Assembly: GCA_030612905.1 (NCBI GenBank) | Contig: JAUWNA010000006.1 | Coordinates: forward strand, 1 to 18,080 | Direction of reading: 5' to 3' | Length of the DNA stretch: 18,080 bases | DNA from: Promethearchaeota archaeon | GTDB taxonomy: Archaea; Asgardarchaeota; Lokiarchaeia; Sigyniarchaeales; SOKP01 | Shown: positions 1-7,186 of the stretch, in pieces | Position numbering within the stretch: position 1 is the first letter of the stretch | Layout: the number at the start of each line of letters is the position of its first letter | Made by a program: the position numbers and the translations under genes | The notes under the pieces: model-generated | The model's database searches: none | Seen by the model: only the letters and a program-made list of their open reading frames with translations | Told to the model about the DNA's origin: nothing

Positions 1-304
1 TCCTAAGAGGAGTATAAATTACAGGAATGTTATTTTTAGTCGCAGCTTCTAAATCGATGTTAAATGGATCTCCCCGGCAAGACGCAATCAATTTTAAGTC
101 TGTCTGTTCAAATAATTCAGCTTTCTTTAAATCGTCTGCAGTCGTTATAAAAATATCATAACCATTTAATTTTTCAACCATTTCTTTAGCATCAAAATAA
201 ATGTTTCCTGTATCTCTCCAACTCTCGTAGGTGACATCCATTTTCTTTTTTAATTCTTTTAATACATCATCAGATATACTTGCGGTAATAAGTGCTCTTA
301 TAAT
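1..304 (-). CDS. D-isomer-specific 2-hydroxyacid dehydrogenase (phosphoglycerate dehydrogenase-like), N-terminal part, cut by the left edge
   Basis: About 100 residues are visible, starting RALITASISDDVLKEL and reaching the family signature around CRGDPFNIDLEAA and NIPVIYTPLR. This is the N-terminal substrate half of NAD(P)-dependent 2-hydroxyacid dehydrogenases; the Rossmann domain and catalytic Arg/Glu/His lie outside the window. The frame is closed by TGA at 308-310, and no ATG, GTG or TTG lies between that stop and the first beta strand. The only candidates are ATT at 302-304 and ATA at 299-301. A TATA-like palindrome centred near 325 puts transcription start at about 299-301, so a leaderless ATA start is plausible. 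The next ATG, about 20 codons in, would delete the first strand. It follows an SCP2 gene and an FGGY kinase on the same strand, and dehydrogenases of this type often accompany FGGY kinases in sugar or hydroxyacid catabolism. The exact substrate cannot be told. Confidence 0.8.
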   Translation of the reverse strand, partial: MIRALITASISDDVLKELKKKMDVTYESWRDTGNIYFDAKEMVEKLNGYDIFITTADDLKKAELFEQTDLKLIASCRGDPFNIDLEAATKNNIPVIYTPLR

Positions 305-320
305 TTCTCAACTCAATAAT

Positions 321-330
321 TTTATATAAA
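321..330 (-). promoter_or_regulatory. TATA-like box for the left-edge dehydrogenase
   Basis: The sequence TTTATATAAA is a perfect palindrome, so it reads the same on the minus strand. Its centre is about 24-25 bases upstream of the ATA codon at 299-301, close to the usual archaeal TATA-to-start distance. This suggests a leaderless mRNA. A second weaker element, CATTATAAAG at 331-340, could serve instead and would give a leader of a few bases. Confidence 0.45.
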
Positions 331-366
331 CTTTATAATGACTGTAATAAGAATTTAAAACTAATA

Positions 367-386
367 AAAAAAATAATTATTTTTTT
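367..386 (-). terminator. A/T palindrome with an oligo-T tract after the SCP2 gene
   Basis: Seven A, then TAATTA, then seven T form a perfect palindrome that overlaps the TAA stop of the SCP2 gene at 385-387. Read on the minus strand it ends in eight T. Archaeal terminators are commonly oligo-T tracts, so this probably ends the upstream transcript. The dehydrogenase then has its own promoter just downstream. Confidence 0.4.
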
Positions 387-735
387 AGAACATTAAACTT
401 TTAAGTTTCATTAGATTTTTAATTTTTCCTTCCACAACCTTTATCTTTCCCGAAGAATACGCTTTTACTGCTCCAAGCTCTTTATTGAATAAATCCAGCA
501 TTGTTTTTTCTGCTATAAATTCAATTTTAATGGGAGCACTTTCATCGTTGGCATTATCCTTTACTTCAATGCCTTGATCCTTATTTACTAAAAGTAAGAC
601 GCTCCTATTTGTGTCTAAAAACCTTATTTGTATTGATTCATCATAATTTGCCAATTTTTTGCGCACTTTTTCGGTATTAATATAGCGATTTTCAATTTCC
701 TTTAAACAAGATTCTATACTATCAAAATTTGACAA
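385..735 (-). CDS. SCP2 sterol-carrier-domain protein
   Basis: A 116-residue protein that is essentially one SCP2 domain. This fold has a hydrophobic tunnel that binds lipids or acyl chains. The typical C-terminal pattern is visible: a helix with ELGAVKAYSSGKIKVVEG followed by KIKNLMKLKSLM, matching the family's 'G-x-(I/L)-x-(V/I)-x-G-x....L..L' ending. There is no signal peptide or membrane segment, so it should be cytosolic. I choose the TTG at 733-735 because GAGGTGT lies six bases upstream; a TTG at 748-750 in the same frame would add five residues but overlaps the ribosome-binding site. It sits between an FGGY kinase and a 2-hydroxyacid dehydrogenase on the same strand, with its own Shine-Dalgarno. 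The ligand is unknown; archaeal membranes lack sterols, so an isoprenoid or acyl ligand is likelier. Confidence 0.75.
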   Translation of the reverse strand: MSNFDSIESCLKEIENRYINTEKVRKKLANYDESIQIRFLDTNRSVLLLVNKDQGIEVKDNANDESAPIKIEFIAEKTMLDLFNKELGAVKAYSSGKIKVVEGKIKNLMKLKSLMF

Positions 736-813
736 TTTCTTACACCTCAAAATTAAGAAAACTTTTCTTGAATTAATTAATTAACTTTCGTTTATAAAAA
801 TATAAGAAATAAA

Positions 814-2325
814 TTACAGATCGTCAATTTTATTTTTTAAATTCTTCCATTCGAGGTATAAATTTTTGTAATTATCTGAGATAGTAGGATTGCTGAAATT
901 TTTTTCATAAGTCAAGAGTTTTTTTGTCATGGATCTATAATCCGAATAGTAATTTAAACCTTTTAACGTATTCATCGCCACTCCAATAAAAGCTGCGTCT
1001 TTAGTATATGGAACCGATATTTCAGTGTTTAAAACACTAGCTAATATCTTGCAAAATCCTTCTGATTTAGCCATGCCGCCAGCACAATAAGTTTTTGTAC
1101 TTAAATCAGTAAATTTCTGTATAGCTTGATAATTTTCGAATATACCATAAGCTATATTTTCTATAACGCTTCTAGCAAAATCTTGTATTTTAGGAAGTTC
1201 CTCAGATATCATTGTAGGCGGTTGAAAAACAAATACACCCCTTTTAATAGAAGTTTGGTTTTTAATATTCATTTTTTCGGGTCCTAAGAATGCAAAAGTA
1301 GAAAAAGCCCCTGGTGTTGAGTTCTTTAGATATTGTTCAATCGAAGAATCTGAATTATTTGTTAAACTTGATAAAAAACATTCTTTAAACCAATTATACG
1401 CCGCCCCAGTGTTACCTGCATGTGCTTCAATTAACCATTTTCCCTTTATTGAGTGGCACGATGTCCAATAATTATTATTAGGATCGAAAATAGGTTTATT
1501 TACGACGAGATGAACAGGGGCGGTTGTGCCTAAACTAATTCCAATATCTCCATCTTCAATCACTCCCATACCTAATAATGTTGCTTGCGTATCACCACCC
1601 GATTTTATAATCGGAATATTATTTTGATTAATGTTGAAACTTTTTACTAATTCAGGTTTTAATTCGCCAACGATTGTCCCAGATTCCACGATTTCAGGAA
1701 AGAAATCTGGATCAAAATCAAAAGTTTGAATTATTTCCGAACTCCATTCTCTCTTCTTTATATCTAATATCTGAGATTCAGCAGCTGATGATAAATCAGA
1801 AACATAGTTTCCAGTAAGGCGATAAACCAACCAATCATCTAACATTAATACTTTTTTTATTTTTTCATATGTTTCTTCCTCTTCTTCTCTGAACCATAAT
1901 AATCGTGCTAGACAAAATAATAAAGGGGGACTGTGACCAGTTATTTCAAACAAAGCTCTTTCTGAAAATTCATCATCTATAATATATGCAGAATCAATTC
2001 CCCGTATATCTATATTAGGACCCCCATAGATTACATCACCGGAATTATCCAAAAAAACCGTAGCTATTCTTTGAGTACAAGAAGAGATTCCAATAATATT
2101 AACTATAGGTTTGCATTTTTTCAAAATACGATTTATTCCGTCATTTATTTTGTTCCATAAGTTATCCATATCAAGTTTTTTAGCAAAACCATCGAGATCT
2201 TCATTGATTACACTAATCTTTTGAGAATCGATGAATTCTAATTTTAAATGCTCTGAAACTAATCCAATCTTTACCGAATTAGATGAGATGTCAATCGTTA
2301 TTATCTTATTCTCGTTATTGTCCAT
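814..2325 (-). CDS. FGGY-family carbohydrate kinase, substrate uncertain (xylulokinase/LsrK-like)
   Basis: A 503-residue ATP-dependent sugar kinase of normal FGGY length. Visible landmarks are the first phosphate motif region IDISSNSVK (11-19), a substrate-loop segment ending PNIDIRG (103-109), the catalytic-base motif SGGDTQATLLG (242-252, Asp245), the second phosphate loop ISLGTTAP (263-270), and the adenosine motif AGGMAKSEGF (415-424). The usual DxGT of the first phosphate loop reads DISS here, which is unusual. The frame stays open upstream to 2460, but that stretch lies inside the AMMECR1 gene. I choose ATG at 2323-2325 because GGTGA precedes it by five bases. It starts 25 bases after AMMECR1 ends and is probably cotranscribed. 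The NIDIRG segment resembles the NVDAR segment of LsrK-type kinases more than the xylulokinase WNDTR, but this does not fix the substrate. Confidence 0.85.
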   Translation of the reverse strand: MDNNENKIITIDISSNSVKIGLVSEHLKLEFIDSQKISVINEDLDGFAKKLDMDNLWNKINDGINRILKKCKPIVNIIGISSCTQRIATVFLDNSGDVIYGGPNIDIRGIDSAYIIDDEFSERALFEITGHSPPLLFCLARLLWFREEEEETYEKIKKVLMLDDWLVYRLTGNYVSDLSSAAESQILDIKKREWSSEIIQTFDFDPDFFPEIVESGTIVGELKPELVKSFNINQNNIPIIKSGGDTQATLLGMGVIEDGDIGISLGTTAPVHLVVNKPIFDPNNNYWTSCHSIKGKWLIEAHAGNTGAAYNWFKECFLSSLTNNSDSSIEQYLKNSTPGAFSTFAFLGPEKMNIKNQTSIKRGVFVFQPPTMISEELPKIQDFARSVIENIAYGIFENYQAIQKFTDLSTKTYCAGGMAKSEGFCKILASVLNTEISVPYTKDAAFIGVAMNTLKGLNYYSDYRSMTKKLLTYEKNFSNPTISDNYKNLYLEWKNLKNKIDDL

Positions 2326-2350
2326 AATATTCACCATTTTTAAGTAAAAT

Positions 2351-2989
2351 TTAGTGTGGTGCGATATATTTCCTAATAACTTCTCCCCTTGGTTCTTTTT
2401 CTTCAAACAGAATAGCTTGAAATGAAAAGATTTTTGTTTTATTATCTTTCCAAGCGTCATTTGAGAGCCATGCTTTAACGCAAGTATGACCTAAGAATGT
2501 TTCTACATCCCATTCTCTCCCATGATCAATTGGTACTTGAGGAAGAAGCAATCCTCTCCTCAATCCTTTTTCAGCTATAAGTCCATCTCTCCCGATAACA
2601 ATTTTATCAAGATATTCTTTTGGATGATCCACTTTGATTAATTTAGGAGGTGTTAATATAGAAAGTTCAATGACAATATCGTTCATCTCCTCGAGTGAAA
2701 TAGATGGAAAACGCGGATCTTCAATTGCTGAACTAATTGAAACTCTATGAATTACATCATATAATGGATAAGTTGGTTCAATATAACCTATACAACCTCG
2801 TAAAGTACTGCTTGACGCATTTACTGTATTTAAAGTGACAAATGCTCCATATTTCTCTGAAAATTTATTTTTAATGTCATCTGGAATGGGTATCCTTCGA
2901 TCGTTATTGAGAAAAAATTCAATATTTTCTCGAGCAAATCTTATTAATGATATACCATCTTCTAAAGTAAAAGAGTTCTCATCAGTCAT
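2351..2989 (-). CDS. AMMECR1-domain protein
   Basis: A 212-residue single-domain protein of the AMMECR1 family, found in archaea, eukaryotes and some bacteria, whose biochemical role is still unclear. The invariant LRGCIG motif is at residues 63-68 with the strictly conserved Cys66. Other family features follow: a helix with SSAIEDPRF near 85-93, the IELSIL strand, the IVIGRDGLIAEKG segment, and GLLLPQV. Length is normal and there is no signal peptide. The ATG at 2987-2989 is preceded by GAGGTAG with a five-base gap, so the start is secure. It lies 59 bases after dihydroorotase and 25 bases before the FGGY kinase on the same strand. An AT-rich TATA-like stretch in the 59-base gap could give it a separate promoter. 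The context gives no clear functional hint. Confidence 0.92.
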   Translation of the reverse strand: MTDENSFTLEDGISLIRFARENIEFFLNNDRRIPIPDDIKNKFSEKYGAFVTLNTVNASSSTLRGCIGYIEPTYPLYDVIHRVSISSAIEDPRFPSISLEEMNDIVIELSILTPPKLIKVDHPKEYLDKIVIGRDGLIAEKGLRRGLLLPQVPIDHGREWDVETFLGHTCVKAWLSNDAWKDNKTKIFSFQAILFEEKEPRGEVIRKYIAPH

Positions 2990-3013
2990 AATATCTACCT
3001 CAAGACAGAATTA

Positions 3014-3032
3014 TTAATATATAATTATATTT
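3014..3032 (-). promoter_or_regulatory. TATA-like stretch upstream of AMMECR1
   Basis: The 59-base gap between dihydroorotase and AMMECR1 contains TTAATATATAA and an adjacent TATAATT-like run on the minus strand. Any of these could be a TATA box for the AMMECR1/FGGY kinase pair. The exact one cannot be chosen, because the Shine-Dalgarno at 2995-3001 must lie inside the transcript. Confidence 0.3.
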
Positions 3033-3048
3033 TTCATACATTTATATT

Positions 3049-4437
3049 TTATTTCCGAATGATTTTACCCTTTGGTTCAGATTTTTCGGTATTAACCTCA
3101 TTACCTCTTAGAAAAACTTTCCAAATCTGAACAGTGGTTATGTAATCTTCGTAGGGGGAAAATTTTGCTTTTGTTTTAAATCTTTTTGATTTAATAGGGT
3201 ATTCTGGAATTTTATCAACTATAATTAAATCGGCGTCGTATCCCTCTTTGACAAATCCTTTATTCCTTAAGTTAAAGAACTTTGCCGGGTTTTCTGAAGT
3301 AATTTTAACAAATTTTTCAAGAGAGAGTTCTTCTTTACAAACTCTATCTAATAGCGTTAATGGATATGTTTCAAATCCAGGAAATCCTGAAGGTGCATCA
3401 AGATAACCTTGTCCCTTTTCTTCCAATGTGTGAGGTGCGTGATCTGTACCTATAAGGCTTATATGCCCGTCTTTAAGTTCCTTAAATAAATATAAGGAAT
3501 GTTCTTCATCTCTTAAAGGAGGTAAAACTTTACCATAATTTGGATTGCTTATTTTTATTTTATTAGTTAAAAATAAATGATGTGGTGTTATTTCGAAGGA
3601 AATTTTTAAGTTAATATTCATATCTAAAGCTTTTTTTATTAGAGAATAACTATTCTTGCAACTTATATGACAAAAATGAACGATTGGATAATCTTTCGGG
3701 CTTAAATCTAGATCTACAATAATCTTATAATAATTTTCAAGAACAAAATTCACGTATTTAGCTTCCATAGAAACGGGGTATAGATTATTATGCAATTCTA
3801 AGGTTGGAAATTGTTCCAGTGTGTATTTCTCGTAAATTTCATCCTTTTCTTCAAAAGAAAGAGGCCAATCTGGATGTATAAATATAGGAATTTGCAATTT
3901 AGATGAAATATTAAGAATCTTTTGAACATTTAAGTAATTTATCCAATCGATCTCATTTAATGAACCCATCGGATAAATTTTGAATCCAATAACGCCTAAA
4001 TCAATAATCGAAATAATTTCATCGAAATTAAACTCTCTTGGAACTCCAGCGATAAAACCCACATTCACATAAATGTTATTTTGTGCTTTTTCCATCCATT
4101 TTTTAACTTGATAAGCATTTATAGCAGGAGGTATTGTATTCGGCATATTAAATACTGTAGTTATTCCAGAAAAAGCTGCTGCTAATGTTCCTGTTAAAAA
4201 AGTTTCTTTTTCGCTTTGTCCCATATCTCTTAAATGAGAATGAATATCAATAATACCTGGTAAAATAATTCTCTTTCCGCAATCTATCTCTATTCCATCT
4301 TCATTATGACTTCGAATTTTCTTTAAATCTTCCTTTGATTTTTCATTTATAACTGATTTAATCGTTCCATTATCGATTGATAGAGATCCCTTCCGAAGTG
4401 AACCATTAATATATATGAACGCATTTTTTAAAATCAT
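3049..4437 (-). CDS. pyrC: Dihydroorotase, class I
   Basis: A 462-residue zinc amidohydrolase that cyclises carbamoyl aspartate to dihydroorotate in de novo pyrimidine synthesis. The first metal motif is DIHSHLRDMG (His66, His68, substrate Arg70). It is followed by KETF..GT..AAFSGITTVFNMPNT (Asn100), a FKIYP segment (Lys153), FIHPD (His188), HFCHIS (His257), ITPHHLFL, and the catalytic GTDHAPH (Asp332). DAPSGFPGFET near 347-357 is the class I signature. It starts with ATG inside an ATGA overlap with the stop of the upstream TrmY-like gene, so translation is probably coupled. No other pyrimidine gene is in the window. Other cyclic amidohydrolases (hydantoinase, allantoinase) are possible but fit the GFPGFET signature less well. 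Confidence 0.9.
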   Translation of the reverse strand: MILKNAFIYINGSLRKGSLSIDNGTIKSVINEKSKEDLKKIRSHNEDGIEIDCGKRIILPGIIDIHSHLRDMGQSEKETFLTGTLAAAFSGITTVFNMPNTIPPAINAYQVKKWMEKAQNNIYVNVGFIAGVPREFNFDEIISIIDLGVIGFKIYPMGSLNEIDWINYLNVQKILNISSKLQIPIFIHPDWPLSFEEKDEIYEKYTLEQFPTLELHNNLYPVSMEAKYVNFVLENYYKIIVDLDLSPKDYPIVHFCHISCKNSYSLIKKALDMNINLKISFEITPHHLFLTNKIKISNPNYGKVLPPLRDEEHSLYLFKELKDGHISLIGTDHAPHTLEEKGQGYLDAPSGFPGFETYPLTLLDRVCKEELSLEKFVKITSENPAKFFNLRNKGFVKEGYDADLIIVDKIPEYPIKSKRFKTKAKFSPYEDYITTVQIWKVFLRGNEVNTEKSEPKGKIIRK

Positions 4438-5099
4438 TTTTCTATTTCCTTATTAATTTTCGTACTTTGGTCAATTCGAAAATTAATATATAATATTTTA
4501 TTTTCAATCCCTTTAATGTTTGAAAGATTAATGTATTTTAAATTGTAGTTTTCTTTAATCACTTGTAAAAATCTCAATGAACTCTGTGAATTCTGAGAAT
4601 AAGGTAGAATATAACTAAATTCGTTCATATCGTCTAAATCATTTAAATTGACGATATCAGGATAAATATCCTTATTTTCAAATTCGGCAATAAATACTAT
4701 TTTGTTATGGAGAATATTATTAATATTTTCTAAAATAGAACTAGAATTTGGTAATCTCTTAACAAAAATACCAGGAGTAGAGTTTTCCCATTCTCGAGTT
4801 TTTACTTTTTCATCCCCATTTATTTTCTCTAATGCCTTATTTAAAAGTATTGCTTGAGACCTCTCATCAGAACCTAGAAATCTCAACTTTTTACCATCAT
4901 ACTTTATTAGAAGTTGAAGTGATTCAAAATATAGATATAAGTTATTATTTTTTCTGATTGAATAAGATAAACAAAACGATTCCCGTATTATAGAACATAA
5001 ATTATACACATAAATGGGAGTTTTTCCTATATCTATATCGCTTTTAGAAAATTTAGGGAATTTCTCAATTAGTATTAGAAAATTAACCAAATTTATCAA
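4434..5099 (-). CDS. Divergent TrmY-family (DUF358) SPOUT protein with an eroded SAM-binding knot
   Basis: A 221-residue protein. TrmY is the archaeal enzyme that N1-methylates pseudouridine 54 in the tRNA T loop. Family landmarks are clear in the middle: LSYSIRKNNNLYLYF (44-58), LGSDERSQAILLNKAL (75-90) and WENSTPGIFVKRL (104-116). The C-terminal knot is badly changed. Where TrmY has the SAM-contacting GDH-x-G, this protein reads LPYSQN (165-170), and the later S-(I/L)-x-P position reads NLSN. The N-terminal G-R-x-D segment is also replaced (GKTPIYV). Catalytic competence is therefore doubtful; it may be a pseudo-enzyme or a fast-evolving paralogue. The start is TTG at 5097-5099; TTG at 5088-5090 would also fit the family N-terminus. 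It lies 13 bases after srp54 and overlaps dihydroorotase by four bases, suggesting one operon. Confidence 0.7.
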   Translation of the reverse strand: MINLVNFLILIEKFPKFSKSDIDIGKTPIYVYNLCSIIRESFCLSYSIRKNNNLYLYFESLQLLIKYDGKKLRFLGSDERSQAILLNKALEKINGDEKVKTREWENSTPGIFVKRLPNSSSILENINNILHNKIVFIAEFENKDIYPDIVNLNDLDDMNEFSYILPYSQNSQSSLRFLQVIKENYNLKYINLSNIKGIENKILYINFRIDQSTKINKEIEK

Positions 5100-5112
5100 A
5101 TTTAAATTATAT

Positions 5113-6489
5113 TTAAAATTTAAAATCCTTTCCTAATTTATTCATAAATTGTGCTCCTTGCTTTCCCATTCCCGGAATGCCCGGCATTCCTTTACCTTTC
5201 TTTTGCATTTGTAAGGCTTTTTTGAAGAACTTTTTCATTTGGTTATATTGATCAAGCATTCGATTTATTGTAGCATAATCGGTACCGCTTCCAAGAGCAA
5301 TCCTTCTTTTTCTGGTTTTTTTTATAATTTTTGGGTCGAACTTTTCTTCCGAAGTCATAGAATCTAAAACCACGCGCCATTTTTCTAAATTCTTCTCAGC
5401 GTCATCAGTTAAAGCATCGGGAATATTTCCTCCTCCAATCATAGCTAAAATATTTTTCATCTTACCTACTTTTTTTATGCTTTTTAATTGTAGGTAAAGG
5501 TCGTCTAGGGTGAACTTACCCTTCATCATTCTTTTAACCATATCGGGGTCTGTATCAATTTCAGCTTCCTCAACTTTTTTTACTAAACCTTCTATATCTG
5601 GTATACCTAATAAAGAGCCTACAAAAGTAGTTGAATTGAATTCTTCAAAATCATCCAGTTTTTCCCCAACACCAATAAATCTTATGGATTGATTAGTCGC
5701 AGCACAAGCAGAAAGAGCACCACCCCCTTTAGCGGTTCCATCTAATTTAGTTACGATTATACTACCAATATTTGTTGTTTTTGCGAATTCTTCTGCTTGC
5801 GAATAAGCTTGTTGACCTATACTTCCGTCAATAACGAGGATTACTTCGTTAGGCTTTAAATTGCTCTCAATCTTTTCCATCTCTTTCATTAATTCTTTCT
5901 CTTCCTTATGACGCCCAGCAGTATCCACGATAATTATGTCGTGTTCATCATTTATCGCTTTTTTAGTTTCTCTTACGGCAAGTTTAATTGCATTTTTTTC
6001 ATTAGGATTTCCATAGCATTTAACACCTATTTGTTCTGTTAGTTGAACAAGCTGTTCATAAGCCCCTGGACGCCATGTGTCTGTTGTGACAGTAGCTACT
6101 TTATACCCTTTATTTTTGTAAAAGCGTGCTAACTTACCAACTGTAGTAGTTTTACCTGATCCTTGAATTCCGACAAGTAAAATTACGTTACTTTTCCCTG
6201 GTTTTATTCTAATGGGCGCAGATTCCCCTCCGATAGTTTTAACCAATTCGTCATGAACAAGTTTAATTATGAAATCTTTTCTTCTTGCTCTTTTAAGATC
6301 AGTGTTCATTGCCTCTTTTTTAATATTTTCAGTCATCTGGAAAACTAATTCAACTTTAACATCAGCACTTAGTAATGCTCTTTGCAAATCTTGAACGATT
6401 GAGTTAATTACATCCTTATCTATCTTTGGTAAACCTCGTAACTTTCGCATGATGTTTTCGAGATCTTTCCCTAGTTTCTTAAACGCCAT
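5113..6489 (-). CDS. srp54: Signal recognition particle 54 kDa protein
   Basis: A 458-residue SRP GTPase that binds signal peptides as they leave the ribosome and docks with FtsY at the membrane. The N domain occupies about residues 1-95. The G domain has G1 GIQGSGKTTT (107-116), the SRP insertion-box stretch TDTWRPGAYEQL, DTAGR (189-193), TKLDGTAKGGG (247-257) and GVGEKLDDFEEF (273-284). A methionine-rich M domain starts near 315 and includes GKFTLDDLYLQL, KKTRKRRIALGSG and repeated MPGIPGMG at the end. Length is normal for archaea. The ATG at 6487-6489 has no Shine-Dalgarno nearby, so initiation may be leaderless or weakly leadered. It is divergent from aIF5A across 155 bp and heads the minus-strand cluster with the TrmY-like gene. 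Confidence 0.97.
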   Translation of the reverse strand: MAFKKLGKDLENIMRKLRGLPKIDKDVINSIVQDLQRALLSADVKVELVFQMTENIKKEAMNTDLKRARRKDFIIKLVHDELVKTIGGESAPIRIKPGKSNVILLVGIQGSGKTTTVGKLARFYKNKGYKVATVTTDTWRPGAYEQLVQLTEQIGVKCYGNPNEKNAIKLAVRETKKAINDEHDIIIVDTAGRHKEEKELMKEMEKIESNLKPNEVILVIDGSIGQQAYSQAEEFAKTTNIGSIIVTKLDGTAKGGGALSACAATNQSIRFIGVGEKLDDFEEFNSTTFVGSLLGIPDIEGLVKKVEEAEIDTDPDMVKRMMKGKFTLDDLYLQLKSIKKVGKMKNILAMIGGGNIPDALTDDAEKNLEKWRVVLDSMTSEEKFDPKIIKKTRKRRIALGSGTDYATINRMLDQYNQMKKFFKKALQMQKKGKGMPGIPGMGKQGAQFMNKLGKDFKF

Positions 6490-6567
6490 TACAAATCTAT
6501 TTTTATTTTTATGTTTTAATAAATAATATTAACAAAAACTAATATTTTTTTTTAAATAAAGATAATA

Positions 6568-6576
6568 TTATATAAA
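6568..6576 (+). promoter_or_regulatory. TATA-like box for aIF5A
   Basis: TTATATAAA in the AT-rich spacer between srp54 and aIF5A would place transcription start near 6598, giving a leader of about 45 bases that contains the aIF5A Shine-Dalgarno. A second candidate, TCATATAAAC at 6604-6613, would start transcription too close to the Shine-Dalgarno. The srp54 promoter must also lie in this 155-bp spacer but no single element stands out. Confidence 0.4.
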
Positions 6577-6644
6577 AAAAGATATGTGAAAATAAAAAAC
6601 ATTTCATATAAACCTAATATTGAAAAAAAAGGAGAAAATGATTT

Positions 6645-7073
6645 ATGAGCATTAGAAGAACCGAAGTTCAGAAGCTTAAAACGGGGCAGTATATTATGGT
6701 TGATGAAGAACCATGCGTTATAAAAGCTACTGAAAGAAGTAAGTCTGGAAAACATGGACACGCCAAAGTTAGGGTCGTATGTGTTGGAGTATTCGATAAT
6801 AACAAGAGATCTCTCACCATACCATCGGGCCACATGGTTTCTATTCCCGAGATAATCAAAGGTGCTGCACAGATTAACTTTATTGAAGATACATTGATTA
6901 ACATTATGGATCTTGAATCCTATGAATCAGTGGATGTTGCTTGGCCGGTAGAGGAAGATTTAAAAGCAAAGATAAAGGAATTGAAAGCCGATCCCGGAAA
7001 AATGTCGATGGCACAAGTAGAATATTGGCAGCTTGCAGGAAAAACTTTGATAAATAGAGTAATTATTAATTAG
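6645..7073 (+). CDS. eif5a: Translation initiation factor 5A (aIF5A)
   Basis: A 142-residue factor that binds the ribosomal E site and relieves stalled peptide-bond formation. The N-terminal SH3-like domain carries the hypusination loop SKSGKHGHAK with the modified lysine at Lys36. The C-terminal OB domain follows (about 74-142). This length is normal; the N-terminal tail is short as in archaea. AAGGAG at 6629-6634 is the Shine-Dalgarno, ten bases before this ATG. Another ATG at 6638-6640 lies nearer to it, but opens only a five-codon frame (MIYEH) ending at TAG 6653-6655 that overlaps the start of this gene. The gene is the first of a plus-strand cluster and is followed by an oligo-T stretch, so it may be transcribed mainly alone. 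The deoxyhypusine synthase gene is not in the window. Confidence 0.97.
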   Translation: MSIRRTEVQKLKTGQYIMVDEEPCVIKATERSKSGKHGHAKVRVVCVGVFDNNKRSLTIPSGHMVSIPEIIKGAAQINFIEDTLINIMDLESYESVDVAWPVEEDLKAKIKELKADPGKMSMAQVEYWQLAGKTLINRVIIN

Positions 7074-7088
7074 AATGTTATTATAATC

Positions 7089-7094
7089 TTTTTT
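7089..7094 (+). terminator. Oligo-T tract after aIF5A
   Basis: Six T follow the aIF5A stop by about 16 bases in the 113-base gap before NAD kinase. It matches the simple U-tract terminators of archaea; there is no hairpin. Confidence 0.3.
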
Positions 7095-7186
7095 GAGCAG
7101 AATTAGAATATTATTTTCTTAAAATTTATTCATTTTTGTAATATATCAATAAAAGTAAAGAAAAATATAAAAGAAGTCTGAGTTCG

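Noticed and set aside
2326..2460. N-terminal extension of the first FGGY kinase by about 45 residues
   Set aside because: The stretch overlaps the AMMECR1 3' end, does not resemble kinase sequence, and ATG 2325 has a GGTGA ribosome-binding site five bases upstream.
6552..6904. Open frames on the minus strand over the aIF5A start
   Set aside because: They are antisense to the well-supported aIF5A coding sequence and its leader and have no coding character.
7163..7172. AAATATAAAA as a TATA box for nadK
   Set aside because: Its centre is only about 20 bases before the ATG, which would start transcription inside the gene. The same spacing problem applies to a similar run before the second FGGY kinase.
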